64,000 nucleotides of DNA from Pisaster brevispinus (lineage: Eukaryota > Echinodermata > Asteroidea > Forcipulatida > Asteriidae): positions 1,736,001 to 1,800,000 of the forward strand of contig JAMKCF010000009.1 in the NCBI GenBank assembly GCA_023634235.1, written 5' to 3'. Within the stretch, counting starts at the first letter, position 1. Every line of letters begins with the position of its first letter. Position numbers and translations under genes: made by a program. The notes below the pieces were generated by a model. That model made no database searches and was not told where the DNA came from. It saw nothing but the letters and a program-made list of their open reading frames with translations. This document shows positions 36,064 to 50,376 of the stretch, in pieces.

Positions 36064-37288
36064 CTGAAAAAGAAAGACAGACAAAAAACAAATGTATTCA
36101 CTTGCAGATTACAAATGTTAATAAACTTAACTTTTCTGATGGAGTTGCCATGTACCAACAAATTTAATAGAAGTTAATTTTGGTCCATCGTCATAGTGAA
36201 TTCGGAACATGTAGGCCCTACACAAATGTACATGTTCATGTAATTTACAGTAAATGCACTTCAAAAATGTGCGTACATGACCATTAATCACAAAATAATT
36301 TTTGACATAATAAAACTCACCAAATAACTGGATAATACTGCAGTAAGTAAAATTTACATCACGAATATTAACACTAAAATTTACTCTAATCACAAGTACA
36401 GTGTTGTATGTACAATATACTGTACTTGAAGAAATGTGAAGCACTACCTGACCTTTCCTATTGGGAGCTTGTACAAGTACATGTCAGTGTAGCTTCAGTG
36501 CCTACATGTACTTCTAGTGAACAAAAAAAAGTACTAATAAAGGAGTATTTGAATGTGTCGCAATTTCCCCATTGGGAGTTAATCGGGCGAAGGATGCCAG
36601 AAATGCCAGCAGAAGCAATCGGATTGGATCGCTGCTTTGAAGGACAACGCATACAAAGTACAAGTGTTGTGCAAACATTTCTTGTTGTCCATGTGGTGTG
36701 TTGTACCAACGAAATAGCTGGATAATAATTCACTCATAGATTAATGGTTATCAGATTGATTGCTTCTACACGTTTGAATGAGGTGGGGTTAAAATTAATC
36801 TTAATTCAACCCCCTTCCAAACACACACAAACTTTCTGCCTCGTTATTCGTTTTAAGACAAATGTAAATCTACGTGCAAAATTATGTATGGAATTTGTAA
36901 TTATAATAAGAAACTTCAAATGAGGATTTTAATCTGAAAGCCTGTACTACCTGTGAATGTGCTTTGTTTCAAGTTCAAATGGTACCAATTGTTTTGGGAA
37001 ATATTTTCATCTAAAATGCCCCTCATTTTTAGAAAACTGCATGTTTAAAACTCTTATAATTAAAATCCCCTAGCCTTTGGTTGATTCCACAAAGGCCTAA
37101 AAATCAACGAAATGGTTTTGGAAATCACCACTAGTTAATGGTTTATATGTTATTACTTTGTATACAAATTTAAACATGACACAAAACTTTGCGAAAGATC
37201 GCTATGCTTTTTACCATTTACATAAACGGTAAACAACTTCTACCATGATTAAAATCTCAAAATATAAAAAAAGAAAGAAAAGTTCTTA

Positions 37289-37838
37289 CTGTGGGTGTGT
37301 TTGATTAGCTTCCCTGCATCAACACAGGTCAGACCCCAGTGCATTTGAGAAAAGCTCTTTGATGTCATTGTTGTGGCTCACCCCGGTCAGACCCAAGTAA
37401 CCTGCTCGTGGTGGAGGTTACATGGGGCTGACCCAAGTGCATGAAAAACTTTCTCAATGGTTGCCATTTTAACAGTTTTTCAGTGGGGACACTTTCAGGA
37501 AGTTTGACACACATTTTCAACCTGAAACAGCCACTTTATGAGCACTCTGTATTTTTTTTCTTCAGAAGATGTGTACTTTCATATCAACCTGGGCCGGTAA
37601 AATAAATTAACAATGCAGTTGCACAATGAAAATAACTGTTTTATGATCTTTCTGTAAATCCATTATGAGTTAAAGATGCATTGCACATAATGAAAGCTTA
37701 GTTCTGGTCAGGTGTCCCTAGATGCATTGGTATGAATGCTACATGTAGGGGGAGATTGGCATTCAAATAGCTCAAGGGCTCACCAGGAATATAAGCACAC
37801 CTGGGTCAACCCAGGAAAGCTAATCGAACGCAGCCAGG
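37289..37838. mobile_element. inverted-repeat element with GATTAGCTT ends
   Basis: The left GTGTGTTTGATTAGCTTCCC and the right GGAAAGCTAATCGAACGCAG are inverted matches (about 19 of 23). Inside, GGTCAGACCC-AGTG-like motifs repeat two or three times. It is about 550 bp with no transposase. It lies upstream of the KASH gene. Confidence 0.55.
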
Positions 37839-39240
37839 AATGAATCTACAGTAACTCTTAAGAACTGCAGGACTTTGAATCATACACAAGACAAAAACCA
37901 ACAATGTACGTATCCCTTTCACTTCAAATCATAATTGTGGGAACGCAACATTATTCAGCAGTTAGTGATCCATTTCAATCAATCAATCAACTAATCCCTT
38001 TTTTGTTACATACAATGTAGGGTGAGAAAAAAAAATGCATTGTGGAAAAGCTCAAGGTAAAAATTTGTAACGATTTTCACAGCTTGCTACACAGATAAAA
38101 ATTATGTACAACTCCATGACTGGAATGTTATTTAAAAGATAGAATATTATTATTATTGTCTGGACAAGGAAACTCAAAAAATTAGCATGTCTTTTGGAGT
38201 ATTAATTATGGGCACCAAAGCCAAGACAGGGCAGCTTGCAGGCCAATGCAGTGACCTCTAAGAATTTTCTCTTCAATCCTGGATCTTAAAGACTACTGAG
38301 TACTGGCTCTCTCTTTCGCTGTCTTGAATATTGTTTATTTGAAACAGATGTTCTCTACAAAAATGAACCAACCTTAACTTTTAAAGGACAGGTATATTGT
38401 ATGTGTAGGCTATACTTTTAAAATCTTTATACACTGTGAGAGAGGCTAATTTACTGTACTTTTGTGTGTATTTATTAACTACCATTTAAATTGGTAAATT
38501 TAAACGACCTGTAGTTTTAAGAAATAAGATACCAAAACAACTCACAATGTCAGAAAGGGGACTTAATTCAAAAAGGTCATTTACATTATAAATGTACACG
38601 TTAGTATTAAGGGATTGTACAGTTGTTTACGACAAACAGTAATTTGTCACGAATTGAAAGCTTTTGTGTGGGTGGATGGTCAAGGTAACAATTGATCAAT
38701 TAATTAAGGACTCGTTCGGGTTCATCTAACAAAGGGCAGTTCATCATCCTCTAGTTTCTAGTCAAAAGTCGGTCACAGTAAGTTAAATTAAATTTGTTGT
38801 GGTCTTGTAGCATACACAAGTAATTACACATAAACAACCATTTCGACTGAAAAGCAGTCAGGTTCTTTGAATTTAAGACTATACCTGGTGCACGTCCAGT
38901 ATGTGACTCTAGTGATCTGCCTGGTTCATAAAGCTGTTCAGCCATATGTAAATGTATGTACTTTAAAGCAAAGTAACATTGGGGCAATGTTCACATCAGT
39001 CTAAAAGAAGAGGCATTTTGGCTAGTGCCAAAAATGTTTTTTTGTGTTTGTAATCAAGCTTACTTGTACCAGGATCAAGTGAAAAAGGGTTCTTCCCTCT
39101 GCCAGTGAACTAGCAAAGAAGAACTTTAAAAATATGAATTCTACGTTAGCAGTACCCCTCCTCATAAACTATGTACTCCTGATACACTGTAGCGTAAACA
39201 GGCCAACAATAACATGTATCTGGAATTATTTTTATTAGGG

Positions 39241-39398
39241 GACTGAAAGAGTGGCAACGAGGTCTTAAATGGCCGTTTTAAACCGGCAGGGTTGTGGCTG
39301 TGAGGTAAAGGACCGAGTAAAAGGTGATGTCTTTTATCGCTTGGCCACAACCTTGCAATGTTTTAATTTTCAGTTTAAGACCGAGTCACTACTCTTTT
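39241..39398. mobile_element. foldback element with nested arms
   Basis: The outer arms are GAAAGAGTGGCAACGAGGTC and, inverted, GACCGAGTCACTACTCTTT. Inner arms GGTTGTGGC and GCCACAACC are perfect. About 158 bp. Confidence 0.6.
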
Positions 39399-40702
39399 AT
39401 TCACATTCATAAAAAGTGGGCAAAAATCAATGAAAAACTGTAATTGAACTTGTCTTTTTGTAAATTTTTACAATTCCAGTTCTCGGGCCATTTTGCCAAA
39501 GGTCAAGTTGCACGTGAAGCTCAACGGATGTGCTAATAGATTTTACATTGAGTAGCCTATATATTGATTGCGTTACGCATTATTAGTGCCCGCACAAACT
39601 AGTGCACGCCAACACACATACGCCTACGAATGCTGAGTGCGCTTTAGCCAACCAGTCACAGCTCCGGCTATGTCTTAATCAGCCATTTACTACCAGGTAA
39701 ACATGGTCATGTGAACACCTTTCAACCCCTGCCTAAACTGTCTGGGGTATTTATGAAAACAAATTCAAGCAGAATATTTAATCCAACAGCTGGCTTTGTG
39801 TATAAAAAAAGGTGCAGCAAATTGCAGTACAGGTTTTGAGTAGACATCGTGCAAACTGAACATGTGCAGATGACGTGCATGACAGACAAATTATGTCCCT
39901 GTACTCATACTGTCGTAGCAAGTCCTTGCTCTATATGCATACTGTATGCATACATGTAAGTCAACTTTATTTAGTAATTGTGTCAAGGTTTTTTGTCCAT
40001 GTCAGTGGAAGAGCAGCGCACTCAGCTCATTAATCGTACTCCACATACAGTGTACTGTACATAGATACAAATCTGTCTAATTTCGTTAGTTAATGACGTG
40101 TATAAATCACGACCCATTCTTACAAGCTGTGCTTCTTATGGTGGGTTCCTCTACAGTTTCACTCCTTTGATGTATTCGTGAACACTGTGGAAATAAATTA
40201 ACTGAACTGAAATCCAAGTACTGGTATTACTAAGTAGTGCACAAGAAAATAACCGAAACTCACAAATAATGTTATTAATTAATAGATACTGGTAATTAAA
40301 AAACAAATTCACATCTGTCATCAACACCAAGGCCAATTCTCATGCACCTGCTAAACCTCTCCAGATAGCTGAATTATAAATTCCATGTTGGATACCAAAT
40401 CCATGACTGTTCTATTCTGCCAGTGAGGATAAAGTATTGATTCTCACTGCAGCATGCCAAAAACACCCTGGGGTCATTCTGATGGAATTCAACCATGCAG
40501 AAGGAGTTGAGGGCAATGTAACCTTTCAGATGCACTTGTCAAACTGATTAAATTGCAGGCACTGCCTGTGTTCTTATGGTGAAGTTATGACCAGCATTGT
40601 CTGTAGTACCTTATATTAACTCGGATAATTTTTGTCTGCCCTTTCAAATGTGCAATAAGATTGAGTAAAGGGGAATGCACTCTATGATCTACAGCGTGTA
40701 TT

Positions 40703-40770
40703 CGGTTTGCAGTAATTACCATGTGTATACTTTGCTGTGTAGATTTGTTCTACACAGCAAAGTAGATACA
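40703..40770. repeat. perfect-core hairpin
   Basis: CTTTGCTGTGTAGA is followed after a few bases by TCTACACAGCAAAG, and ACCATGTGTAT pairs with the later ACACACATGGT across a 4-base insertion. The downstream arm and flank recur near 52710-52790, so it is part of a dispersed family. Confidence 0.7.
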
Positions 40771-40894
40771 CACATGGTGTTACCGCAATATACACATTGA
40801 TACCTCACCATGCAATGCCCCAAGAATTATAATCTACAACCTTACTTGTAACATTTTATTTGATGCATTGCATGGTAATGCTTCACATGTAGCA

Positions 40895-41228
40895 CACCCG
40901 ATGGCGATGGGTGTCTCAAGACACTGGCAGTGCTTTTTCCTGCAAGGTATGTGGAGCTACATTTTGAAGTAAGAGACGTTTTCCTTTACATAGCACCATG
41001 TAATGGCAAAACCTTTCTCTTTACGATTAAAAGCACTGGGTTCTTTTACCTGCATTACACAACACATAGGACCTACGGCTTTACGTCCATCCGAAGGATG
41101 CAGCAATAATGGCAGTGTCTTGCTTAAGGACACAAGTGTCGTCACTGGGACTCGAACCAAGACTCTGTTGATCAGAAAACACCAGAGCTTGAGTCCGGTG
41201 CTCTTATCCGCTCTGCCACAACATGCCA
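40895..41228 (-). mobile_element. tRNA-derived SINE, copy 2 (best preserved)
   Basis: On the minus strand it begins TGGCAGAGCGGATAAGAGCA (A box), an anticodon-like arm CCGGACTCAAGCTCTGG with CAA in the anticodon position, and GGTTCGAGTCCC (B box), like a tRNA-Leu or Ser head. The body follows with ACGTAAAGCCGTAGGTCC and AAAAGAACCCAGTGC, shared with the 7.3-kb copy. Confidence 0.75.
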
Positions 41229-41278
41229 CCGAGTGGAATATCGTGCTGTGTTACATCATGTAATTGTGTAGAATTGTT

Positions 41279-41395
41279 CTCTATTTTAAGAACTTGTCCA
41301 GCTTTTAATTTATTTAGTGCTGTGGAGTAGATTGGTATTTCCCAATCTATTTTTCCGGCAGTAGTAGATAAACAGTCAGGACAAGTTCTTTTGAA
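41279..41395. repeat. nested foldback sequence
   Basis: AAGAACTTGTCC (41289) pairs with GGACAAGTTCTT (41376-41393 region), and between them TAGATTGG pairs with CCAATCTA. A related AACAAGTTCTCAAGAAC segment is near 52680. Confidence 0.6.
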
Positions 41396-43142
41396 ATACA
41401 GGTAGTCTCCCACTTATCCCAATCAACTTCTCCGAGGCAGTAGATACATACATGTAGCAGGAAAAATTCTCATTAATATAATAGAAATTCAATAGTCACA
41501 GCATGAAGTGGGTATTATCACATGGCTGGGGCACATTGAATATTAAATCATGTTTTAGTGAAGATCAGGCTACAGCTTGAGATGAGATACATATGAGATT
41601 GAATGACAATAACTCACAGTGCAATGTAAGCAATGTAGCCTATTCTACTTAAAATTCTATTAGCAATTTTATGCAAGAGAATGAACATTTCCAGTGAACC
41701 CAAATGTTTTTGTTTAATTGTCAGTTAATTACCTTTGGAGTTGACAACTGAAATCATTGTGTACACATTTAAGACACAAATTGTGAATAAGTTATCTACA
41801 TACATGTGTAATATTATTTTTAGAACCACACACGTACAATAAATTCAAATTCTTAATGTACAAATTTAATATTTTGTCAATATTTTTTACTTTGCATTTT
41901 GATTTATAGACATCCATTCTAATCACTACTTGTATAAAAACAGACAATGAAGATGTGTTAAGCAATGCATAGGAAAACCTACATTATTGCTGGTGATAAA
42001 TTGTACGTGTACATTGGTACACTCATACTGTACGCGCCGTTTATGAACCATTGAGCAAGAAATGTGATTGTTGTAGTCAATTAATTTTTTCATACTGAGT
42101 AACACATTACAATGTTTCATATTTTATCAGTTTCACAAAAAATAATCGGCATCATATGTATACAATTAGCAAAATGTTTGTTTCATGTAATACCTTGGAG
42201 GAAGGTTTACTACAGTACAAGTATATCATATGACATGATGCCTCTGACGAAGGTACGGTTTGATCGAAAGCTAAGGTCATCTCCCCTACATGTATTTTTT
42301 CTTGTAGTACAAAATGTTTTAATTTTGAATAGCAGTGCCCAAGTATGCCTACCTGGGGCAAATTTTGTTTCAATCCCATTTTACACACATGTACTTTAAA
42401 TCCTTACTCTATGTTTAAATTCAGCTCATTAAATAACTGACTGAGCCAAGGAAACACTACAATACCTACACATGGCATATATACACCATGAACAGTAGGC
42501 ATTGTCTACACGGTGTGCTGATTGCTGGGGACAGTTCATTGACATACAGATACACCTTATGCTTGTGGTTGTTCCTCTATGGTTTGTGTAACCTTGAAAG
42601 TTGTTACACAGGAAGAATTCACTATATAATAATGTACCACTACTACTAGTCTCTACATCATAATGTAAGCCTTGCTCTATGGTAAGTCTAACATTAACAA
42701 GTTGAGAAATAAACCAAAGGAATTGATATGTATCAGATGAGTAAAATAGATTAAAACAATGATCAATCAAAATAATGTACCGATAGCCCAGTTCTATCAC
42801 ATTATGTCATTAGGTTCTGGCTATTTCCTTCCTGCCTTCCTGGATTTATACAATAACTTACAAGCAACCCAAAACTCCCACTGTCATTGCATCAAGACAC
42901 ATCACATCAAATTTTCAAAAATATATCAAAATCTAATGGCAACTTAACTTACTATTATTAGTTAAATTAAATTGTGTACCATACCTTTATAAGAATGAAC
43001 TCTAGTTGTGAATCAATACTGTTTCTTCAATCCAAGGAAAGATCCAGACTCACATAAATATAACAAATCCACCTCACAATCTACAGAAAACCGTTGAACT
43101 AAACCGCATACACCTCCAACACACCTTGCTCTATTCATACAC

Positions 43143-43189
43143 GCAGCAACCGGAAAGTCGCCCACCACATGCCGGTGAAAAAGCAATCA
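43143..43189. repeat. left arm of a long-range inverted repeat (partner 46227-46275)
   Basis: About 46 bases from GCAGCAACCGGAAAGTCGCC to GCCGGTGAAAAAGCAAT are repeated in inverted orientation 3.1 kb to the right with at most one or two differences. Confidence 0.9.
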
Positions 43190-46100
43190 AGACACTAGAG
43201 AGATAGTTCCACGCTGGAGGTTTCCCAGCGATGACATCATCTCTAACTGTTTTTTGTCTGCAGGGCCATACCATTGTGGACTGTTCCATTCTGGTTTCTT
43301 CACAATGGTAGAGGGACAATGAATTTAGTTCAAGGGTCTTTTACAATCCTTTCTGTTACAAGGACGAGCCTTTCCGCTACAAAGAAGAGATCTTTAAGAA
43401 AATCAAACTAGCCATGTAGGATGAGAAGGAAAAAGGAGATTTGTACATTGAGTTAGTTTTATCACCCCCATGCTCTGAAAGTACATCATTGTAATAAGCT
43501 TACTGTAGAGACTCTGCAGGTCAGCTGTACTGGGGCATGATCTCCATTAAAAATGCATGACTGCGTTCAAGTCAACTAGCAGCAATCTGGATACGTGTGC
43601 AATACATGGAACATGTACATCCAGTGAACGATTTCCCTTGTATAGCAGAGAAAATTGCTATTCAGTTGCTACTCAAAAAATCACCATTTGCTACTCAATC
43701 ATTAGCATCCAGTGAGCACAAAACAAGTTCAATCTCAATATTTTGCTACGCAAAATTGCTGGATGAAATCGTTCCCTGACATCTACATTGTACTGTTCGC
43801 TTTTCTTTTAATGGAGTCCAAGGGCATCCAATTGACAATTTCTAAAAGGCTGTTCAAATTCTGTGAACTCATTCTACCATAGAGTCATTTCATTATGCAG
43901 TGCAAATAGAATGATTGGTATGCTGAGCGCATGGAGGTTGAACATGCAAAGAATAGAAATAAATTTCTCTGAGAAAAAGTTGTTCACAAAATCTTAATTC
44001 TCAATTTATTTTTATTTGATATTGCCTTCAAAATTAACACTTGTCAGCAGTCAAACATTGTCAGACTTCATCGTTTAAAAAAAAAGGTCAAAATTAGAAA
44101 GAGAAAACTATTTCAGTTAACTTTTCACTTTAGTTTAAAAACCGTTCACTGCAAAAAAGGTTAAGTATAATTATAGTGGTAGAGTCATGGTAGAATTTGC
44201 CTCACTACATACATATACTGTACCTTGTACACGCATTCTGCATATGTCATTTGATGTGTAATTTTTCCAATATTGAGACCCAATATATGAATTAAACATC
44301 TGAGTGCACTGCACCTTCATATAGCCCCCCTGTCAGTGCTACTACTAAATACCAGACCCCAGTGCTACCCCCTCAAGCCATTAAGTGGGATGGTCCATGA
44401 ATGCACTCACACACAAACCAAGGGATGTCCCCAATCATGTTGATAAAATGGGACACTTCTGCATGAAGAAGTCTGGCTGTGGTCAATATGATTATGTGTG
44501 CCAATATTACTCATGAATTCATTTAAGCAATTAGGATTTTCGGGACCACTCGATAGTGATTCACTGCACTCACATTGTTCATTGCATTGTGTTTCCAAGT
44601 CTTGGTAGACACATTGAATTCAAAATGCTTTTTCAAACACGCGTTCCATTAAAAACAATATATATATTTGAAATATTAATGAAATTAAATGCAATTTTAT
44701 TTTTGTCCATGCACAGTCAGTGCACACTGCATAGTGGATAATGTATTTTTACTGGTTCACCATAAATATGATCAGGTGCAGCCCTCCAGATTGTACGATT
44801 TTTAATGTTTTGCTCTTGTTACGTAAAAAACTCACTGTGCACTTTGTGCATGCTATACATGTCAGGGCTCGAATTTGTGGGAAATATCCACAAGATTGCA
44901 GGGCTTAGAGCTCAAAATGTTTACCGGACCAACATTTGTTTTTCACAAGACAATAACCAAAATGAGAAAAAAATAAAGATGGCATCTATTGGGAACTACC
45001 TATAATGCACAAGCATGAATATCAAAGAGAACAAACTACTGTACCATCATGAAGCTAAATTTACTTTACAATCCCCTTGATACTAAAATTCTCTAATGAA
45101 CTACGGTGTATCAATATGTACAGGTACACACACACAAACTGTATGTATCTAAGAAAAAAAAAATCAGCCATGACGGGCAAGTTAAATTTGTAAAAGAGAT
45201 TTGTTTTGGTGCAATTTTGATGGCTTAATGTTAATCTCTCAGCCATGAAAATCCTTTAGGAGCTGAAAGATCGCTGGACTGGAATGACACTCAATGACTT
45301 TGTACCTTATGTGTGAAATGCTGCCATTTGTTCGTTATTTTATGCAAACACATAGTCATTATGGGAATACTAATCAGGTCTGAATCTTAACTATTTAAAT
45401 TTAGGGACTTCCCTTGTGAATCCCTAATCTATGTTGGTTTTTTTTGTTGTCTCTGTACCAAAAATGTACTGTACATTGTTGCAAAACAAGCACAAGTTCT
45501 TACTCAAGAGCTTCATGTCCAGGGTAGTGTAATCTGCCAGTTCTACATGAAATTTCTTTCCAATAAAAGGAGTGCTCACTTAAAAAAAATAAAATGCAAG
45601 CAATGAGCATCAATATATTTCCTGGCCTAATACTACATGTACTTCAAAACAGGCAATGGAAGCAATTGCCTCCATTCCCCTGGCCATTGCCCCGGCCATT
45701 GCCTTGATGCCCTTGACATGTTTCAGTACAAATTTACATTCCCTCATTGAGGTGACCTAAATTATGTTTACAAAAAGACTGACCTCGTACATTCCAGGGC
45801 ATTTCTGGCAGGCAAGATACTACACTGGTCAAACGGGAAATTTTGCATTTTGTGTCATATGATTTCAACATAAATTCATGTTATTAATTTTTAGCTGAAC
45901 AAGTTTTATAGATGTGCCCCCTCTCTTCATATCAAATGTTGGATAAAAATTAAATAGTGCAATCTCCATAAAAGATCAGGTTTAATGTTTTCTTCCATTG
46001 AGCTGTGTGTAAATTGTGCCTGCAGGAAGTCCAGGCTCTGTGGCTCTTTTGTAAACATGTGATGACACAGGTTACCTGTATACTAAGGAAAAACTGCTTT

Positions 46101-46226
46101 GCCCTAACAATAAGTGAATTTTCAGGTCTGTATTTCTTACTGCTGTATTTCTTATTTATCAGCATCATTTTTCAAACAAATCGCCAAGATACAAATGTTT
46201 TTCAAAAAAGTGACAAAACACACGGA

Positions 46227-46275
46227 AACAATTGCTTTTTCACCGGCATGTGGTGGGCGACTTTCCGGTTGCTGC
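46227..46275. repeat. right arm of the long-range inverted repeat (partner 43143-43189)
   Basis: It reads ATTGCTTTTTCACCGGCATG through GCGACTTTCCGGTTGCTGC, the reverse complement of the left arm. Similarity stops abruptly on both sides. Confidence 0.9.
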
Positions 46276-48231
46276 ATGTAATTCTTTTGGCAAAATAAGA
46301 CGGGGTCTTATGAAGGTGCACTCAAGATTGATGTCCAGCCTCTTACCAGCACTCACTGTTTAATTGCAATTCTTCAAAGCTTCAACACGTAAGCATTTCC
46401 AACGTGGTATCGGATGCCATTAGCTCGAAACCATCTGATTTTATTGTTACGGAAAAGTGCCTACTGCAGCCCAGCACAATCACTGCACAAATTATTTAAA
46501 CAGATTTTAAAAGAATGTCTGAGCTCCTGGAGACGAGATACTCAGTTATTGTGGCAAATTACAAAAAGAGGGTTCCCATTACGTTACACTTACTCCAATA
46601 TTTTGATCATATTTGGTAATCGGTTTTTAACAGGCATGATATTCAGCCCTTGGAAAAAAAATAGGCAAAGTTTTATTCAGTACAAGGGCTGGCCTACATA
46701 AATTGTGGTATAAGCTTTAAAAGACTTTTAAGGCTATTTAAATTCAGTAGAAATTTTAAGGGTTCCCCAGGTTTTTTCACTGCGTAGTATTCTGGACCAA
46801 ACTTGTTGATGTTTGGCTGAAGCACGCTGAATTGAAACAAGGTCTTCGGAATGTTTTGTACTTGGTGTTTATCTTAGTTTTAAAAGCCCTACTGTGCATT
46901 CTGGAGCATAACACGTATGTTGTTTTCTCTTGATGTTTTGTGTGAAATTACTTTAAAAAATAGAAATTTAATATTTTTGTTTTTTTGGCATATCGGCCCA
47001 AATTTGCGCATATTGTCACGCAATTCGTGTGCGTGGGGAGAACCCTGTTTTTTTTCAGATTCTTCTCAGGGCAAACAAATTTAAAATCAGATTAAAGTAG
47101 CTTGCATTAGTGTTACTTATTTCTTGACTGCACTACATTTTGTGTTGTTTTTGCTGAATGAAATAATGATAACAGCAATAAATTTATGAATGATGGTTAT
47201 TTTAATGATTTCTTTTAATTGTTTTTCAAAGGTGAGCTACAATGCATCAATAATTGTTAGTAGATTAATTAATGAATTCAGTCTGTCGACTGCAATTTCT
47301 TTTTAATTTTTTGACATGCCTGTTATTCTTAGCATGATTTGATATTATAATGTTATTTATAATAACAAAAATTAAATATAGCCAATTGGAGACATTAAGT
47401 GGCAGCTCCTTTACCGGGTAAGTCAATTTTATTTTGAATTACAAGCGCGCTCAAAATAAACAATGGACACTACCTGATGTTTTTAATCAATCTAGAGTCG
47501 CAAAGTCACTTACTGACCCAGTTCACTGCAACGTCATCATCACAATAATCTTGGTTGTACCACTTTGGGAGTCAATGTCCCTGTGTGTTGTAGTGTAGAA
47601 CCCATTTTCAGCTACGCTGCACTTACAAATTACATGCTTACCATAAATTTGACTCTTATAATAGCAAGCGTGATAGAGAAGCCGTGTGTGTCACTGGTGC
47701 AAGGGAATTATTGATGACAACCACAGAATAAAATTAAGTACAACCTACAATCCTACACATACTCGTATTGTACAGCTAGCTTTCTGTCTCTGAATTGTAT
47801 GTATGTCTCAAGCACAATTGAAGCACTTTTATATACATGTAGTAAAAGATTGTTATAAAATTCACAAAGAATTCAGCACTTTGGTTACAAGCATTGCTCA
47901 ATATACTTTGCTAGATGTACACTGAGTGGTTTATTCATTAGATGTTCAATACATACACTCTATAGTTTGCCTTGATTTTTTTTTACTGTAAGATTTGTTT
48001 GTCTATTATTTACTTTAAGTCTTATTGTTTTCATCATGTGTTTTATTATAATTACCTAGTACTATAGGGGCCTATTATTCAGCTTATCACATTTTTTACT
48101 ATAGAATTTACAAGTTAAAATTTGTTTTATTTTAACAAATGGGGCCCAATAGGACACATAAATAAAACAAATAAATGGATTTAGAAACCCATACAGTTGG
48201 CAAGGTGTTTTATCACTTCAAGTGAAAGTAT

Positions 48232-48530
48232 CCCAACCCCAGATCTGGAATTTCCTCTCTGAGAGGGCAAGGTCATGGCCATTTTTGTGAAGGATATTTC
48301 CATTGGAAAATCTTAAAATTGATGAAAAACATTTGAAGGGACACTGAGGCAACAGAGGCCATAGCAGGCCTGGAATTTCACTTTTGAAAGAGCAAGGGCA
48401 TTTTCATTTTGCAAAGAGCAATTCCATTGGAAAATCTTAAAGCCTAGATGGGAAACTTTCGAAGGGGCACCAAGGCCAAGAGCAACAGAGGCCATAGCCT
48501 GCATGGCCTCCTTATATTTTCAGGCCTGCT
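48232..48530. repeat. tandem pair of about 124-bp units
   Basis: CATTGGAAAATCTTAAA occurs at 48301 and 48425. Both units also carry the AACATTTGAAGGG-type motif, GAGGCCATAG and CAGGCCTG. A single relative is at 27860-28012. Confidence 0.8.
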
Positions 48531-50376
48531 CCTAGCATCTGTGTAATTCCAAGCCAGTAACTCCAAAACAAAAATATGTACACTAGATGTTGTGTGCAGC
48601 AAAACAGCAAGCTTTGTGTAAGAGTAAGTGTGAGAACCAACTTTCCACAATGGCCGCATTGTTATGCAAAACACAAACCTTACATACTTGTACCTTGTAA
48701 TATCCCCCAGAGATATTAAACTTAAACCTACTAAAGAAACCCTTTTTGCATACATTAGATTGAACCACCCCTTGAGTGCAGAATTATCAGCAAAGTGTTT
48801 GATGTAAACTTGACGGTGACAATGGTTTCCCTACAGAATCAACACAACACTACCAGCAGGACCATGGTGACAAGCTAAAGAACAGTGCAAGTTCTGGGCT
48901 GATCAGAAAAGGCTTGTTTTTACAGGAGTACATTGACGAGGGCGTTAAACCATGGACCCCTTTTGTGAGTAGATGGTCCATGGTGCAGACCCTGTGGTGC
49001 CACCAGTATCTATCAGAGGGCCATTACAAAGACCTCCTCAGGCAGGTTTGAACTACATGTTTACATACTAAGCATTGTAAAATATACACATACCTTTCCC
49101 AGGGATGACAGACCATTAACTCTTTTGCTTAAAAGATAAATCCCATGCTCTTTGGTGGGAAAAAAATTGGTCCTTGGCAAAAATGTGGGAACATTTTATC
49201 GAGTACAAGGGCTGACCTACATTGTACATGTACATGTATGTACACATGGCATAGGCTCTAATAGACTTTTCAAGCCTTATTAATGACAATTAAATCGCTA
49301 CGCCCCAGGGTGTCTAGTGATCCCATTTTAAGGCCAGGCTAGGTGCATTATGAGGCTAGGAAAGCAATTCTTCGTCTCTCTCAGTGCAACAATTTTCTTT
49401 TTAGGAACATGTCATCTTAAACTCTTGAAAGTTTTCACATTTGATTTGAAACCTTATGCTGGGCCTTGTGGTCAAATTTTCAAATAACCCGCTTGAACTA
49501 TCTGTGTACACCGACACCGCTCTTATAACAGCTGGTCTTTATCTGGAGAATGTAGAACTTTGCCAAATGATGAAACGAAATGGGTCCCAGTTACTCGGAC
49601 ACTGTGAAGCATCCCAACTACGTACAAATTTGGAGCAACAATCGATCTTCCAGTGTCTTCTAGCAAAACATGAAGTTAAATAAATGTCGGCAGTGTTTTC
49701 CTTGTGGGATGTGGGTTTTAAAATTAGAATTTAGTGAAATACTTGAATATGAATGCAAATGTTCAAATTCAGTTTTTAGATGGCAGTTACTTGGCCCATG
49801 CCCATGGATGGATCGGACAACGGATCATGGAGGAAGGAAATGTTGCACTCCATTCGCAAAAGGTGTTGCTACTAGTCCCTACTACAACACAAGTACTAGA
49901 CTAACTACCTACATGTAGTCTACGCATACATTCGTATGGATATTGCGTGTATTCAATTATCAATATCATCGGTACAGTTAGTCTTGGTTTCAATACAATG
50001 GTATTTTCACATACACACACAACCAATTTTTGACAGATTATGTAGTGATGAATGAATCCTAGAGGGTGCTGTGACTTGTGTTATATTGCCCTATTGACGA
50101 CTGGATGGATAGCACCAAGGTGGAATCCCAGGGGGAATAAAAAACACAGCAGTCAGCACCCTGGCCTCTGGTTATAAAATGCTAACTCTCTTTTTCATTC
50201 CGTACGTGTATACATAAACATATCCAAACATTACAAAAAAACATGGTCATAAATGACAATACAGTCTACATTGACGTAAACTGTAGTTGTACGACTAGAC
50301 TGTCAATGTCACTGTCAGTGAAACTGAAAGTGTACTGTAAAGAAGTGGAGTACAACTACAAGTTGGCCCGGGGTAC

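Noticed and set aside
41148..41228. Functional tRNA-Leu gene
   Set aside because: The acceptor and D arms do not pair properly and the sequence continues into a SINE body shared with another copy.
46414..46701. 95-codon plus-strand ORF
   Set aside because: Its 3' part overlaps a dispersed repeat also seen near 49140-49280, and the composition is not protein-like.
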